The translations under genes and the position numbers were made by a program. A model generated the notes under the pieces. The model did not search any database and was not told the origin of the DNA. It was given only the letters and a program-made list of their open reading frames with translations. Positions 7,355 through 16,592 of a stretch of 41,115 nucleotides of DNA are shown in pieces (the stretch's first letter is position 1; each line of letters begins with the position of its first letter). Location of the stretch: NCBI GenBank assembly GCA_019751755.1, contig JAIENA010000171.1:1-41115 (forward strand), in the 5' to 3' direction. The stretch comes from Burkholderiaceae bacterium (lineage in GTDB: Bacteria; Pseudomonadota; Gammaproteobacteria; Burkholderiales; Burkholderiaceae_D).

Positions 7355-9454
7355 ATGAATGACCCGAAGCAGCAAGAACCGATCACCTCGCAGTGGAATG
7401 ACAGCGTGGCCGCCAGCATGAGCGAGCCAGAACTGCTGCTGTACCGTTCCAACCTGCTCGGTTCCGACCTGCGCATCACCAATTTCGGCGGCGGCAACAC
7501 CTCGGCCAAAGTGACCATGACCGATCCACTGACCGGCCAACAAGCCGAAGTGCTGTGGGTCAAAGGCTCGGGCGGTGACCTGGGCAGCATCAAGATGGAT
7601 GGCTTTTCCACCCTGTACATGGACAAGCTGCAGGCGCTCAAAGGCCGCTACCGTGGCCTGGAAAACGAAGATGAAATGGTCGCTTACCTGCCGCACTGCA
7701 CCTTTAACCTGAATCCACGCGCCGCCTCGATCGACACCCCGCTGCACGCCTATATCAATCGCAAGCATGTCGACCACATGCACCCCGATTCGTGCATCGC
7801 GATCGCCGCCTGCAAGAACAGCAAAGAACTGACGCAAAAGATTTTCGAGGGCGAGTTGGGCTGGCTGCCATGGCAGCGTCCCGGCTATGACCTGGGCTTG
7901 AAACTGGAAGCGCTGTCGCAATCGCAGCCGCAACTGAAAGGCATCATCCTCGAAGGTCACGGCCTGTTTACCTGGGGCGATACCGCCAAGTCGTGCTACG
8001 AAACCACGGTCGCCATCATCAAGCGCGCCGAGGAATGGCTGGCGTCGAACATCCAGCAGCCGGTGTTTGGCGGCCAGACCGTGCAGCCGCTGGCCCCGGA
8101 AGCGCGCGCCGCGCTGGCCGCGCAACTGATGCCGCTGTTGCGCGGCAAGATCAGCCAGCAGGAATACAAACTGGGCCACTTTGACGACAGCGCCGCCGTG
8201 CTGGAATTCGTCTGCGCCCGCGACCTGGCGCCGTTGGCCGCGCTGGGCACGTCATGCCCGGACCACTTCCTGCGCACCAAGATCCGTCCGTACGTGGTGG
8301 CGTTCGATCCGGCCAATCCGGACTTTGACGCACTGGCGGCCAGCCTGGACGCCGGCCTGGCAGCCTACCGCGCCGATTACACCGCCTACTATGAGCGTTG
8401 CAAGCGCGCCAACAGCCCGGCGGTTCGCGACGCCAACCCGATCATTTACCTGATCCCGGGCGTCGGCATGCTGTCGTTTGCCAAAGACAAGGCCACCGCC
8501 CGCATTGCCGGCGAATTCTATGTCAATGCGATTAACGTGATGCGCGGCGCCAATGGCGTTGATGAATATGTCGGCCTGCCGGAGCAGGAAGCGTTTGATA
8601 TCGAATACTGGCTGCTGGAAGAGGCGAAACTGCAGCGCATGCCGAAACCGAAATCGCTGGCCGGCCGTATCGCGCTGATCACCGGCGGCGCCGGCGGCAT
8701 CGGCCAGGCCGTGGCGCGCCAGATGCTGCAGGAAGGCGCTTGCGTGCTGCTGACCGATATCGACGCCGAAGCGCTGGAAGAGGCGAGGAAGTCGCTGGCC
8801 AAGGTGGCCGGCAAGGATAACGTGGCCACCATCGTTGGCAATATCACCAGCGAAACGGCGGTCGATGGCGTGCTGGGCGAAGCCGCGCTGCGCTTTGGTG
8901 GCGTCGATTTGCTGGTGTCCAATGCCGGCATCGCTTCTTCCGCGCCGCTGGAAGACACCACGCTGGAGATCTGGAACCGCAACCAGGACATCCTGGTCAC
9001 CGGTTACTTCCTGGTGTCGCGTGCCGCCTTCCGCATGATGAAGACGCAGCAACTGGGCGGCTCGATGGTGTTTGTGGCGTCGAAAAACGGCCTGGTGGCA
9101 TCAGCTGGCGCATCGGCCTACTGCACCGCCAAGGCCGCCGAAATCCATCTGGCGCGCTGCATCGCGCTCGAAGGCGCGCCGCACGGCATCCGCGTCAACG
9201 TGGTCAATCCGGACGCCGTCATCAAGGGGTCGCGGATCTGGGACGGCAAGTGGAAGGAAGAGCGCGCCGCCTCGAACAAGATCGGCGCCGATGATATCGA
9301 AGAGTTCTACCGCCAGCGCAGCATGCTGAAACGCTCGGTGCTGCCGGAAGATATCGCCGAAGCGGTGTACTTCCTGTCCAGCGACAAGGCCGGCAAGAGC
9401 ACCGGCAACGTGCTGAACGTGGATGCCGGTAACGCGGGTGCGTTCACCCGTTAA
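7355..9454 (+). CDS. rhaD: Bifunctional rhamnulose-1-phosphate aldolase / L-lactaldehyde dehydrogenase
   Basis: A 699-aa fusion. The N-terminal half is a class II aldolase/adducin domain that should split L-rhamnulose 1-phosphate into dihydroxyacetone phosphate and L-lactaldehyde. His131 lies nearby, and the zinc ligands are likely His141, His143 (HMHPD) and His202 (EGHG); the spacing resembles the His141/His143/His212 ligands of E. coli RhaD. From about residue 435 a short-chain dehydrogenase begins, with the NAD motif TGGAGGIG, NAG, and catalytic Tyr589/Lys593 (YCTAK), expected to oxidise lactaldehyde to lactate. The ATG at 7355 has GGAG seven bases before it; upstream in-frame ATG at 7277 lies in the leader. 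This fusion is the rhizobial/Bacillus form, and it bypasses separate rhaD and aldA genes. Confidence 0.92.
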   Translation: MNDPKQQEPITSQWNDSVAASMSEPELLLYRSNLLGSDLRITNFGGGNTSAKVTMTDPLTGQQAEVLWVKGSGGDLGSIKMDGFSTLYMDKLQALKGRYRGLENEDEMVAYLPHCTFNLNPRAASIDTPLHAYINRKHVDHMHPDSCIAIAACKNSKELTQKIFEGELGWLPWQRPGYDLGLKLEALSQSQPQLKGIILEGHGLFTWGDTAKSCYETTVAIIKRAEEWLASNIQQPVFGGQTVQPLAPEARAALAAQLMPLLRGKISQQEYKLGHFDDSAAVLEFVCARDLAPLAALGTSCPDHFLRTKIRPYVVAFDPANPDFDALAASLDAGLAAYRADYTAYYERCKRANSPAVRDANPIIYLIPGVGMLSFAKDKATARIAGEFYVNAINVMRGANGVDEYVGLPEQEAFDIEYWLLEEAKLQRMPKPKSLAGRIALITGGAGGIGQAVARQMLQEGACVLLTDIDAEALEEARKSLAKVAGKDNVATIVGNITSETAVDGVLGEAALRFGGVDLLVSNAGIASSAPLEDTTLEIWNRNQDILVTGYFLVSRAAFRMMKTQQLGGSMVFVASKNGLVASAGASAYCTAKAAEIHLARCIALEGAPHGIRVNVVNPDAVIKGSRIWDGKWKEERAASNKIGADDIEEFYRQRSMLKRSVLPEDIAEAVYFLSSDKAGKSTGNVLNVDAGNAGAFTR

Positions 9455-9477
9455 GTTATTCGCGGCTGTCGCTGCAG

Positions 9478-9555
9478 GGCGGATGCGCATAGCGTCATCC
9501 GCCAGGCGTCACTGACGCCGCATGCATGGCGGATTACGCCTTCGGCTAATCCGCC
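9478..9555. repeat. REP-like element with three consecutive hairpins
   Basis: Three inverted repeats fill the rhaD-rhaI gap. GGCGGATG (9478-9485) pairs with CATCCGCC (9496-9503). GGCGTCA-C-TGACGCC (9505-9519) is a perfect 7-bp palindrome. GGCGGATTA (9528-9536) pairs with TAATCCGCC (9547-9555) around an inner GCC-TTC-GGC stem. The outer hairpins share the GGCGGAT arm, typical of paired REP sequences. No T-run follows, so it is more likely an mRNA-stabilising or dispersed element than a terminator. Confidence 0.75.
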
Positions 9556-9581
9556 CTACGAATTGAGTTAGGGAGACAATA

Positions 9582-10883
9582 ATGACTGAAGCATACAAAA
9601 TCGCAGCAGGCCAGGTGGCCGACCATAACGCGCAGCGCGCCGCCAATCTGGCAGCCGATTACGCCGCGCTGGGCGGCATGCTGGAGCGTCGCGGCATCGA
9701 TATCGAGACCATCACGGCGCACGCGCAAACCTTCGCGGTGGCGCTGCCCAGCTGGGGCGCCGGTACTGGCGGCACCCGTTTTGCCCGTTTCCCGGGCAAG
9801 GGCGAGCCGCGCAACGTGTTTGAAAAAATCGACGATTGCGGCGTGATCCACCAGTTGACGCGCGCCACCCCGACCGTGTCGCTGCACTTCCCGTGGGATA
9901 AAACCGATGATCCTGCCGCGCTGCGCGAACACGCCGCCGCCTATGGCCTGGGCTTCGACGCCGTCAACTCGAACACCTTCCAGGATCAGTTGGGCCAGCA
10001 GGAGTCGTATAAATACGGCAGCCTGACCAATATCAGCGCCGCCGCGCGCGAACAGGCCGTGGCGCACAATATCGAATGCATCGAGCTGGGCCGCGCGCTG
10101 GGTTCGAAAGCGCTGACGGTATGGGTCGGCGATGGCGCCAATTTCCCCGGCCAGAGCAACCTGCGCGGCGCGCTGGAGCGTTACCTCGACAGCATGCGCA
10201 GCATCTACAGCGCGCTGCCGGACGACTGGAACGTGCTGATCGAACATAAACTGTTTGAACCGGCGTTCTATGCCACCACCATCGCCGACTGGGGCACCAG
10301 CTTCGCTTGCGCGCAGCAACTGGGCCCGAAAGCCAAGTGCCTGGTGGACCTGGGGCACCATGCGCCGAACACCAATATTGAAATGATCGTGGCGCGTCTG
10401 GCGCAGTTCGGCAAGCTGGGCGGCTTCCACTTCAATGACAGCAAGTATGGCGATGACGACCTCGATTCCGGTTCCATCAATCCGTTCCAGCTGTTCCTGG
10501 TGTTTAACGAACTGGCCGATGCGGCGGCGCGCGCCGGCGCCGGTTTCCAGACCGCCAACATGCTGGACCAGTCGCACAATGTGACGGACCCGATTGAAAG
10601 CCTGATGAGCAGCGCGGTCGAAGTACAGCGCGCATTCGTGCAGGCGGCGCTGGTGGACCGCGCGGCACTCCAGCAGTACCAGGACGGCAATGATGTGCTG
10701 CAGGCGGCGCAAACCCTGAAGCATGCGTTCCGTACCGATGTGTCGGCGATCCTGGCCATGGCGCGCGTGCGCGCCGGTGGCGCCGCCGATCCGGTGGCGT
10801 GCTACCGCGCGTCGGGCTACCGTGCGCAGGCGGCGGAACTGCGTCCGGCCAAGGCCGGTGCGTCCAGCAGCGGCATCGTCTAA
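9582..10883 (+). CDS. rhaI: L-rhamnose isomerase, Pseudomonas/Rhizobium type
   Basis: Converts L-rhamnose to L-rhamnulose in the cytoplasm. The 433-aa TIM-barrel protein has the metal ligands Glu221 (EHKLFEP), Asp256, His283 (FHFND) and Asp329, and second-metal ligands His259, Asp291 and Asp293 (GDDD). These sit at a constant +2 offset from the residues I recall for the Pseudomonas stutzeri enzyme (219, 254, 281, 327, 257, 289, 291), so the active site is intact and length is normal. AGGGAGA precedes the ATG. It follows rhaD after a 127-bp gap with a REP-like element, and probably shares its promoter. It is not related in sequence class to E. coli RhaA. Confidence 0.93.
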   Translation: MTEAYKIAAGQVADHNAQRAANLAADYAALGGMLERRGIDIETITAHAQTFAVALPSWGAGTGGTRFARFPGKGEPRNVFEKIDDCGVIHQLTRATPTVSLHFPWDKTDDPAALREHAAAYGLGFDAVNSNTFQDQLGQQESYKYGSLTNISAAAREQAVAHNIECIELGRALGSKALTVWVGDGANFPGQSNLRGALERYLDSMRSIYSALPDDWNVLIEHKLFEPAFYATTIADWGTSFACAQQLGPKAKCLVDLGHHAPNTNIEMIVARLAQFGKLGGFHFNDSKYGDDDLDSGSINPFQLFLVFNELADAAARAGAGFQTANMLDQSHNVTDPIESLMSSAVEVQRAFVQAALVDRAALQQYQDGNDVLQAAQTLKHAFRTDVSAILAMARVRAGGAADPVACYRASGYRAQAAELRPAKAGASSSGIV

Positions 10884-10991
10884 GCGGCGCTGCCCCTGAT
10901 GTTATGCAGTCGTAAGGTGTGCGGAACGGGGTCACCCGTTTCCGCCGGCGCGGCGCATGGCGCCGCTGTCCAATGCACAGCGGTGCCCATC

Positions 10992-13895
10992 ATGGCGCGG
11001 CGTGGCGCAGTTCTACTGTCGAGTTCGCTACTGTCGACCGCAATACTGTCGACCGCACTGCTGTCGGCAGTGCCACTCGCCGCTGGCGCTGCGCCGGCCA
11101 GTGGCGCCGCCGCCGCGCGCACCGCTGCTGGCGTTAACCATGGCGCTGGCATTGGCGACACCGCGGCGCTGCGCATCGCCGAGGTGGCGGCGCACCTGGC
11201 CGCGCCGCCGGACAACGCGCGCGCCATGGTGCGCTGGTGGTGGTTCGGACCGGCCGTGGTCAATCACCAGCTGGAACGCGAAATGCGCGCGATGAAGGCG
11301 GGCGGCTACGGCGGCTTTGAAATCCAGCCGGTGTATCCGATGGCACTCGATGACCCGGCGCGCGGCATTCGCAATGTGCCGTACCTGTCGCCCGACTTCC
11401 TGCAATCGCTGGCGTTTGCCAATCGCAAGGGCAGGGAACTGGGCCTGCGGGTGGACCTGACCCTGGGTTCCGGCTGGCCGTATGGCGGGCCGCACATCAG
11501 TGCGCAGCACGCGGCCAGCCGCATGCGGGTCGCCACCAGCACGGTGGCGCCGGGCGCCACGTCCTATATGCTGCCGGCCGTGATGAGCGGTGAGGCGCTG
11601 GTGGCGAGTTTTATCGGCGCCGGCACGGCCAAGGAATATGATGTCACGCAACTGAGGCTGACCGAAGACGCTCCCGCGCCGGCGCCGACGACCGGGCGCG
11701 CCCTGGTCACGCCGGCCGCGCACGAGCGCGTGGCCGTGTTTTATATTGCCAGCCGCACCGGCCAGCAAGTCAAACGCCCGGCGCTGGGCGCCGAGGGCTT
11801 TGTGCTGGACCATATGGACGCCGATGCCGTGCAGCGTCACCTTGACCAGGTGGCGGCGCCCCAATTGAAAGCTTTTGGCCAGCAGCCGCCGAGCGCCGTG
11901 TTTTCCGACAGCCTGGAAGTGTATGGCAGCGACTGGACCGGAGATTTTCTGGCGCAGTTCCGTCGCCGCCGTGGCTATGATTTAACGCCCTATCTGCCGC
12001 AGGTCTACAGCGGCCAGGGACCCGACGCCCCCGCGTTGCGCCGGGACTGGGCGCTGACCCAGACCGAGCTGGTCAATGAACGCTTCCTGGCCCCGATCAA
12101 CGCCTGGGCCCGCGCCCATGGCACGCGCTTCCGGTCCCAGACCTATGGCGAACCGGCGGTGTCGCTGTCGAGCACGCGGCTGGTCGATTTACCCGAAGGC
12201 GAGGGCCCGCAGCACCGCGCGTTTTCGTTCACCCGGCTGGCAACGTCCGGCGGCCACCTGTTTGGCCGCAACGTGATTTCCGCTGAAACCTGGACCTGGC
12301 TTAATTCGCCCGCGTTCAACGCCAGCCCGCTCGACATGAAAGCCGAAGCGGACCGCATGCTGCTGCAGGGTGTCAACCAGTTTATCGGCCACGGCTGGCC
12401 CTACACGCCGCCGGGCGCGCAGGAACCGGGGTACGCGTTTTATGCCGCCGCCGTGTTCAATGACCACCAGCCCTGGTGGACCGTAATGCCGGACGTGAAC
12501 CGCTATTTGCAGCGCATCAGCTACCTGATGCGTCAGGGCCGTCCCGCCAACACGGTGGCGGTGCTGCTGCCGAACGATGACGTCTATGCCGCGCTGAACC
12601 CGGGCAAGGTGTCGCTGTCGGCGGAAATGCACCATCATGTGACGCCGGAACTGACGGCGCAGATCCTCGACGCCGGTCACAACCTCGATTACACCGATGC
12701 CGATGCCGTGCTGGCGCAGGGCATTGCGCAACCGGTACTGGTGCTGCCGCACGTAACCCGGCTGGCGCCGCAGGTGCTGGCCAGGATCGACGCTTATGCG
12801 CAACGCGGCGGCCAGGTCATCGCCGTCGGTGCGCTGCCGTCGGCGGCGCCGGGCTTCCTTGATGCGCAGGCGGTTGGTGAACAGGTCCGGGCCGCCTCGC
12901 AGGCGCTGGCCACGCGCAGCACGGTGCAGGTGGTGCCCGACGATGGCGCGCTCGGTGCGGCGCTGGCGCGGGCCGTGCGTCCCGACTTGCTGGTGCGCGG
13001 GCAAAACGGTGACGTTGGATTTATCCGGCGCCAGCTGGCCGATGCCGATATTTATTTTATCGCCAACACCGGCAATCAGCCGGTGCGCACCTCGGCCGCC
13101 ATTGCGCAGCAACGGCGCCATGCCGCGTGGGTCAACCCACATGACGGCAGCGCGCGTGCCGTCAGCTGGTCGGGCGCTACCCAGCCCGGGCTGAACCAGG
13201 CTAGGGATGTGGCGTCGAAACAGACGCTGGAGTCGTCACCGGAGCTGGCGTTGGCGTTAGCACCGTATGAATCGACGGTACTGGTGCTGTCGGATACGCC
13301 ATTGCCCTCCGTGCGGCCAGCGGCGGAGGGCGAGCCGACTGTCGTTGCGCGGCTCGACACCGGCTGGCAACTGACCTTCCCCGGCCTGAAACAGGCGGCG
13401 CAACCGGTGGCGGCGCTGCGCTCCTGGACCGATGATGACGCGACCCGTTATTACTCGGGCATCGGCGTCTACAGCCGTGACGTGACGCTGGAAGGCGCGG
13501 CCTTGGCCGGCAAGCGCATCACGCTGGACTTTGGCCCGGGCACGCCGTTGGCGAGTACGGCAAAAGTGCCGGCCGGCATGCGTGCCATGCTCGAAGGGCC
13601 GGTGCGTGAGGCGGCGGTGGTGCTGGTGAATGGGCAGCGTGCCGGTGCCGCATGGTGTCCGCCGTACAAGGTTGATGTGACGGCGCTGCTGCGGCCGGGC
13701 CGCAACCGGATCGAAGTGCAGGTGGCCAACCTGGCGCTGAACGCGCTGGCCGGCCAGGAGCGGCCCGATTATCGCCTGCTGTGGGCGCGCTATGGCCAGC
13801 GCTTCGTGCCGCAGGATACCCAATTGATCGCACCGAAGCCGTCCGGCATGCTGGGGCCGGTGCAACTGGTGTCGCAGAACAGGGAGTCAGAATGA
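10992..13895 (+). CDS. Secreted GH106 alpha-L-rhamnosidase
   Basis: A 967-aa exported glycoside hydrolase of the GH106 type, expected to release terminal L-rhamnose from rhamnogalacturonan or other rhamnosides. The N-terminal part has family-like stretches VRWWWFGP and GGFEIQPVYP, then acidic candidates Glu309 (FSDSLE) and Glu432 (ISAETW), and a C-terminal galactose-binding-like sandwich (LRPGRNRIEVQV). The chosen ATG at 10992 gives a clean signal peptide (MARRG then a Leu/Ser/Ala core, cleavage after about AAGAAPA). An ATG at 10899 would add 31 residues before it; neither start has a clear ribosome site. Its stop overlaps the next gene's start by 4 bp. Family is fairly sure; natural substrate is inferred from neighbours. 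Confidence 0.84.
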   Translation: MARRGAVLLSSSLLSTAILSTALLSAVPLAAGAAPASGAAAARTAAGVNHGAGIGDTAALRIAEVAAHLAAPPDNARAMVRWWWFGPAVVNHQLEREMRAMKAGGYGGFEIQPVYPMALDDPARGIRNVPYLSPDFLQSLAFANRKGRELGLRVDLTLGSGWPYGGPHISAQHAASRMRVATSTVAPGATSYMLPAVMSGEALVASFIGAGTAKEYDVTQLRLTEDAPAPAPTTGRALVTPAAHERVAVFYIASRTGQQVKRPALGAEGFVLDHMDADAVQRHLDQVAAPQLKAFGQQPPSAVFSDSLEVYGSDWTGDFLAQFRRRRGYDLTPYLPQVYSGQGPDAPALRRDWALTQTELVNERFLAPINAWARAHGTRFRSQTYGEPAVSLSSTRLVDLPEGEGPQHRAFSFTRLATSGGHLFGRNVISAETWTWLNSPAFNASPLDMKAEADRMLLQGVNQFIGHGWPYTPPGAQEPGYAFYAAAVFNDHQPWWTVMPDVNRYLQRISYLMRQGRPANTVAVLLPNDDVYAALNPGKVSLSAEMHHHVTPELTAQILDAGHNLDYTDADAVLAQGIAQPVLVLPHVTRLAPQVLARIDAYAQRGGQVIAVGALPSAAPGFLDAQAVGEQVRAASQALATRSTVQVVPDDGALGAALARAVRPDLLVRGQNGDVGFIRRQLADADIYFIANTGNQPVRTSAAIAQQRRHAAWVNPHDGSARAVSWSGATQPGLNQARDVASKQTLESSPELALALAPYESTVLVLSDTPLPSVRPAAEGEPTVVARLDTGWQLTFPGLKQAAQPVAALRSWTDDDATRYYSGIGVYSRDVTLEGAALAGKRITLDFGPGTPLASTAKVPAGMRAMLEGPVREAAVVLVNGQRAGAAWCPPYKVDVTALLRPGRNRIEVQVANLALNALAGQERPDYRLLWARYGQRFVPQDTQLIAPKPSGMLGPVQLVSQNRESE
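11013..11072 (+). repeat. 15-bp tandem repeat coding the GH106 signal peptide core
   Basis: Four degenerate 15-bp units encode LLSSS, LLSTA, ILSTA and LLSAV. Units 2 and 3 differ only at their first base(s) (CTACTGTCGACCGCA against ATACTGTCGACCGCA). Together they form the hydrophobic core of the signal peptide. Confidence 0.8.
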
Positions 13896-15343
13896 ATTTG
13901 AAACAACGATGGCTGGCGCCGTGGATATTGTTGCTGACGCTGGCCTGCGCGGCGGCGGGCGCCAGTGCCAGGGACTTCGACCCCGCCGCCTATGGCGCCA
14001 GGGCCGATGGCGTGACGATGGACACCCGCGCCATTCAAGCGGCCATCGACGCGGCGGCCAAGGCCGGTGGCGCTCACCGGGTGGTGCTGTCCGGCGGCAC
14101 GTACTTGTCCGGTTCCGTGTTTGTCAAAAGCGGCGTGACCTTGCACATCGCGAAGGGGGCGACCTTGCTGGGATCGCAGCAACTGGCCGATTACCCCGTG
14201 ATGCCGACCCGCATCGCCGGGATCGAGATGCGCTGGCCGGCGGCGCTGGTCAACATCGTCGGTGAGGACCATGCCGCCATCGAAGGCGAGGGCACCATCG
14301 ATGGCGACGGCAAGGTGTTCTGGGACAGTTACTGGAGCCTGCGCAAGGCCTACGAGCCGCGTGGCTTGCGCTGGGCCTCTGATTACGATGCGCAGCGCCC
14401 CCGGCTGGTGCAGGTGTTCAAGTCGTCACATGCGCGGATAGGCGGCGGCCTGCTGCTGCGCCGCGCCGGCTTCTGGACCGTGCATATCTGCTATTCGGAA
14501 GATGTGACGGTGGAAGATGTCACGATCCGCAACAACGAAGGCGGCCGTGGACCCTCCACCGACGGTATCGACATTGATTCGTCGAAGCGGGTGCTGGTGC
14601 AGCGCGCCGATATCGCCGTCAATGACGATGCGCTGTGCCTGAAAGCCGGGCGCGATGCCGATGGCCAGCGCGTGGCGCGGCCCACCGAGGACGTGGTGAT
14701 CCGCGACTCCGTGATCCGCGACGCGGCGGCCGGCATTACCTTTGGTTCCGAGACCGCCGGTGGTTTTCGCAATATCGAAGCCTACAACCTGAACGTCATT
14801 GGCAATGTGCCGGTCGGGATCCTGTTCAAGTCGGCCCATACGCGCGGCGGCTTTGGTGAAAACCTGCGCCTGCACGACATCACGATGACCAATATTCCGG
14901 TGGTGCTGCGCGTGACGATGAACTGGAACCCCAGTTACAGCTACGCCCAGATTCCGGCCGACATCAAGCCGGTGCCGCCGGTGTGGCAGGTGCTGGCCAC
15001 GCCGGTGCCGCGTGACAAGGGGATGGCGCGTTTTAAGGACGTCAAGATCTGGAATATCCGCGCCACCGGCGCCACCACGGCGTTTGAAGTCGACGCCTAC
15101 AAGGAAGCGCCGCTGCTACGCTTCAGTTTCAGCGGACTCGATATCGAAGCCCGGCACGGCGGCTATATCCACGATGCGCAAGACTGGCGCTTCGACGATG
15201 TGAAGCTGGCGCTGGGCCAGCCGGTCGGCATTGAAGACGCGGCCGCCGTGCGCGGCTTGCCGGCCGATGCGGTGCAGGTGCGCCCCGCGCCACCGAAGGC
15301 CGATCCACTGAAGAAAAGTTTTGAAGAGCAGGATAAAACATGA
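13892..15343 (+). CDS. Secreted GH28 polygalacturonase-like / rhamnogalacturonan hydrolase
   Basis: A 483-aa right-handed beta-helix enzyme of family GH28, likely acting on galacturonosyl bonds of pectin. The signal peptide (MNLKQRWLAPW, hydrophobic core, ASA) cleaves before RDFDP. GH28 acids are present: Asp224 (STDGID) and Asp245/Asp246 (NDDA). Lys313 (FKS) matches the substrate-binding RIK motif. The usual Gly-His-Gly is AlaAlaGly here, with Ala280 in the His position. The start ATG overlaps the GH106 stop by ATGA and the stop overlaps the GH105 start in the same way. The neighbourhood points to rhamnogalacturonan rather than plain homogalacturonan, but a single sequence cannot fix that. 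Confidence 0.86.
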   Translation: MNLKQRWLAPWILLLTLACAAAGASARDFDPAAYGARADGVTMDTRAIQAAIDAAAKAGGAHRVVLSGGTYLSGSVFVKSGVTLHIAKGATLLGSQQLADYPVMPTRIAGIEMRWPAALVNIVGEDHAAIEGEGTIDGDGKVFWDSYWSLRKAYEPRGLRWASDYDAQRPRLVQVFKSSHARIGGGLLLRRAGFWTVHICYSEDVTVEDVTIRNNEGGRGPSTDGIDIDSSKRVLVQRADIAVNDDALCLKAGRDADGQRVARPTEDVVIRDSVIRDAAAGITFGSETAGGFRNIEAYNLNVIGNVPVGILFKSAHTRGGFGENLRLHDITMTNIPVVLRVTMNWNPSYSYAQIPADIKPVPPVWQVLATPVPRDKGMARFKDVKIWNIRATGATTAFEVDAYKEAPLLRFSFSGLDIEARHGGYIHDAQDWRFDDVKLALGQPVGIEDAAAVRGLPADAVQVRPAPPKADPLKKSFEEQDKT

Positions 15344-16581
15344 GCTTACAACGCAGTAGCAGGATGGCTGCGCTGTTGTCCGCCATGGCCAGCCTGGCCG
15401 GCTGCGCGCTGGCGCCGCCGTCGGTGAGCTCGTACCCGTTGCCGACGCCGGCCATGCAAGCGATTGTCGATAAGGACACCCGCCGCCACTTTGGCGACGC
15501 GCCGGCCGATGGCGGTCCACTGGCCACCGACTTGTCACCGGCGCTGCAACCGGCGGCAATCGAGCACGCGCTGCGCAAGGTGGCAGACTGGCAGTTGGGC
15601 CGCACGCAGCGCCATATCGACCGCATCTGGACTTCCGCCGTGCTGTATACCGGTTTCATGGCCGCCAGCGACGCCACCGGCGATGCCAAATACCGTGACG
15701 CCATGCTGGCCATGAGCCAGGGCTTTAACTGGGACGTGAAGGGGCCGTACCCGAACGCGGACGACCTTAGCGTGGCCCAGACTTACCTCGAGCTGCATGC
15801 GCTCGACCCATCGCCGGACAAGCTGCTGCCGGTCAAGGCGCATCTGGACCAGCTGATTGGCCTGAAAACGCTGACCCCGAATGATCGCCGCGTGCCATGG
15901 TGGTGGTGTGACGCGCTGTTCATGGCGCCGCCGGTATGGGCCAAGATGTACCGGGCCACCGGTGAGCGCAAGTACCTCGATTATGTCCATGAACAGTGGC
16001 GCATCACGTCCGACTTGCTCTACGACGAGGACGAACATTTATATGCGCGTGACACCAGCTATATTGACCAGACTGAGCCCAACGGCCAGAAAATCTTCTG
16101 GTCGCGCGGCGAAGGCTGGGTGCTGGGCGGCCTGGCGCGCACCATCGATTTTATTCCCCCCGATGATCCGCAGCGGCCGTTCTACTTGCGGCAATTGCGT
16201 GACATGGCGGCAAGAATCGCCACGCTGCAAAACCCGCAAGGCTTGTGGCACGCCGGGCTGCTCGATCCCGCCACCTATCCGCTGGCGGAAACGTCCGGCT
16301 CCGCGCTGTTCGTCTATGGCATGGCGTATGGTGTCAACCGGGGCTACCTGGATCAGGCAAGCTATCGCCCCGTGATTGAAAAAGCCTGGGCCGGACTGCT
16401 TCAACATGTGTACGCCGATGGCCGGCTGGGTGGCATCCAGCAAACCGGGGCGGAGCCAGCGTTTTACCGTCCCGCTTCCAGCTATAACTATGGCGTGGGC
16501 GGTTTCCTGCTGGCGGCGGCCGAAGTCAAGCGTCTGGCCGAAGGCCAAAATGTGGCAGTGAAATCAATGGCAGTGAAATGA
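15340..16581 (+). CDS. GH105 unsaturated rhamnogalacturonyl hydrolase, lipoprotein
   Basis: A 413-aa (alpha/alpha)6-barrel of family GH105 (YteR/YesR type). It should remove the 4,5-unsaturated galacturonic acid that polysaccharide lyases leave on oligosaccharide ends, giving L-rhamnose-ended products for the GH106 enzyme. The WWWCDALFMAPP stretch places Asp191 at the catalytic position; WSRGEGW and ASSYNYGVGG are further family motifs. The N-terminus has a lipobox (MASLAGC), so it is membrane-anchored outside the cytoplasm, unlike Bacillus YteR. ATGA overlaps join it to the GH28 gene. The last residues VAVKSMAVK come from a small sequence duplication. Confidence 0.88.
   Translation: MSLQRSSRMAALLSAMASLAGCALAPPSVSSYPLPTPAMQAIVDKDTRRHFGDAPADGGPLATDLSPALQPAAIEHALRKVADWQLGRTQRHIDRIWTSAVLYTGFMAASDATGDAKYRDAMLAMSQGFNWDVKGPYPNADDLSVAQTYLELHALDPSPDKLLPVKAHLDQLIGLKTLTPNDRRVPWWWCDALFMAPPVWAKMYRATGERKYLDYVHEQWRITSDLLYDEDEHLYARDTSYIDQTEPNGQKIFWSRGEGWVLGGLARTIDFIPPDDPQRPFYLRQLRDMAARIATLQNPQGLWHAGLLDPATYPLAETSGSALFVYGMAYGVNRGYLDQASYRPVIEKAWAGLLQHVYADGRLGGIQQTGAEPAFYRPASSYNYGVGGFLLAAAEVKRLAEGQNVAVKSMAVK
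16553..16579 (+). repeat. 15-bp duplication at the GH105/rhaM junction
   Basis: TGGCAGTGAAAT occurs at 16553-16564 and again at 16568-16579. The second copy carries the GH105 stop codon (TGA at 16579-16581) and an overlapping ATG at 16578. Confidence 0.7.
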
Positions 16582-16592
16582 AAGGTGACAAT

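Noticed and set aside
9537..9560. The last hairpin between rhaD and rhaI as a transcription terminator
   Set aside because: No run of T follows, the next gene belongs to the same pathway, and the shape repeats upstream, which fits a REP-like element better.
10899..10991. Longer N-terminus of the GH106 protein from ATG 10899
   Set aside because: It would put about 31 extra residues before a clean signal peptide, so the start at 10992 is preferred, though no ribosome site decides it.
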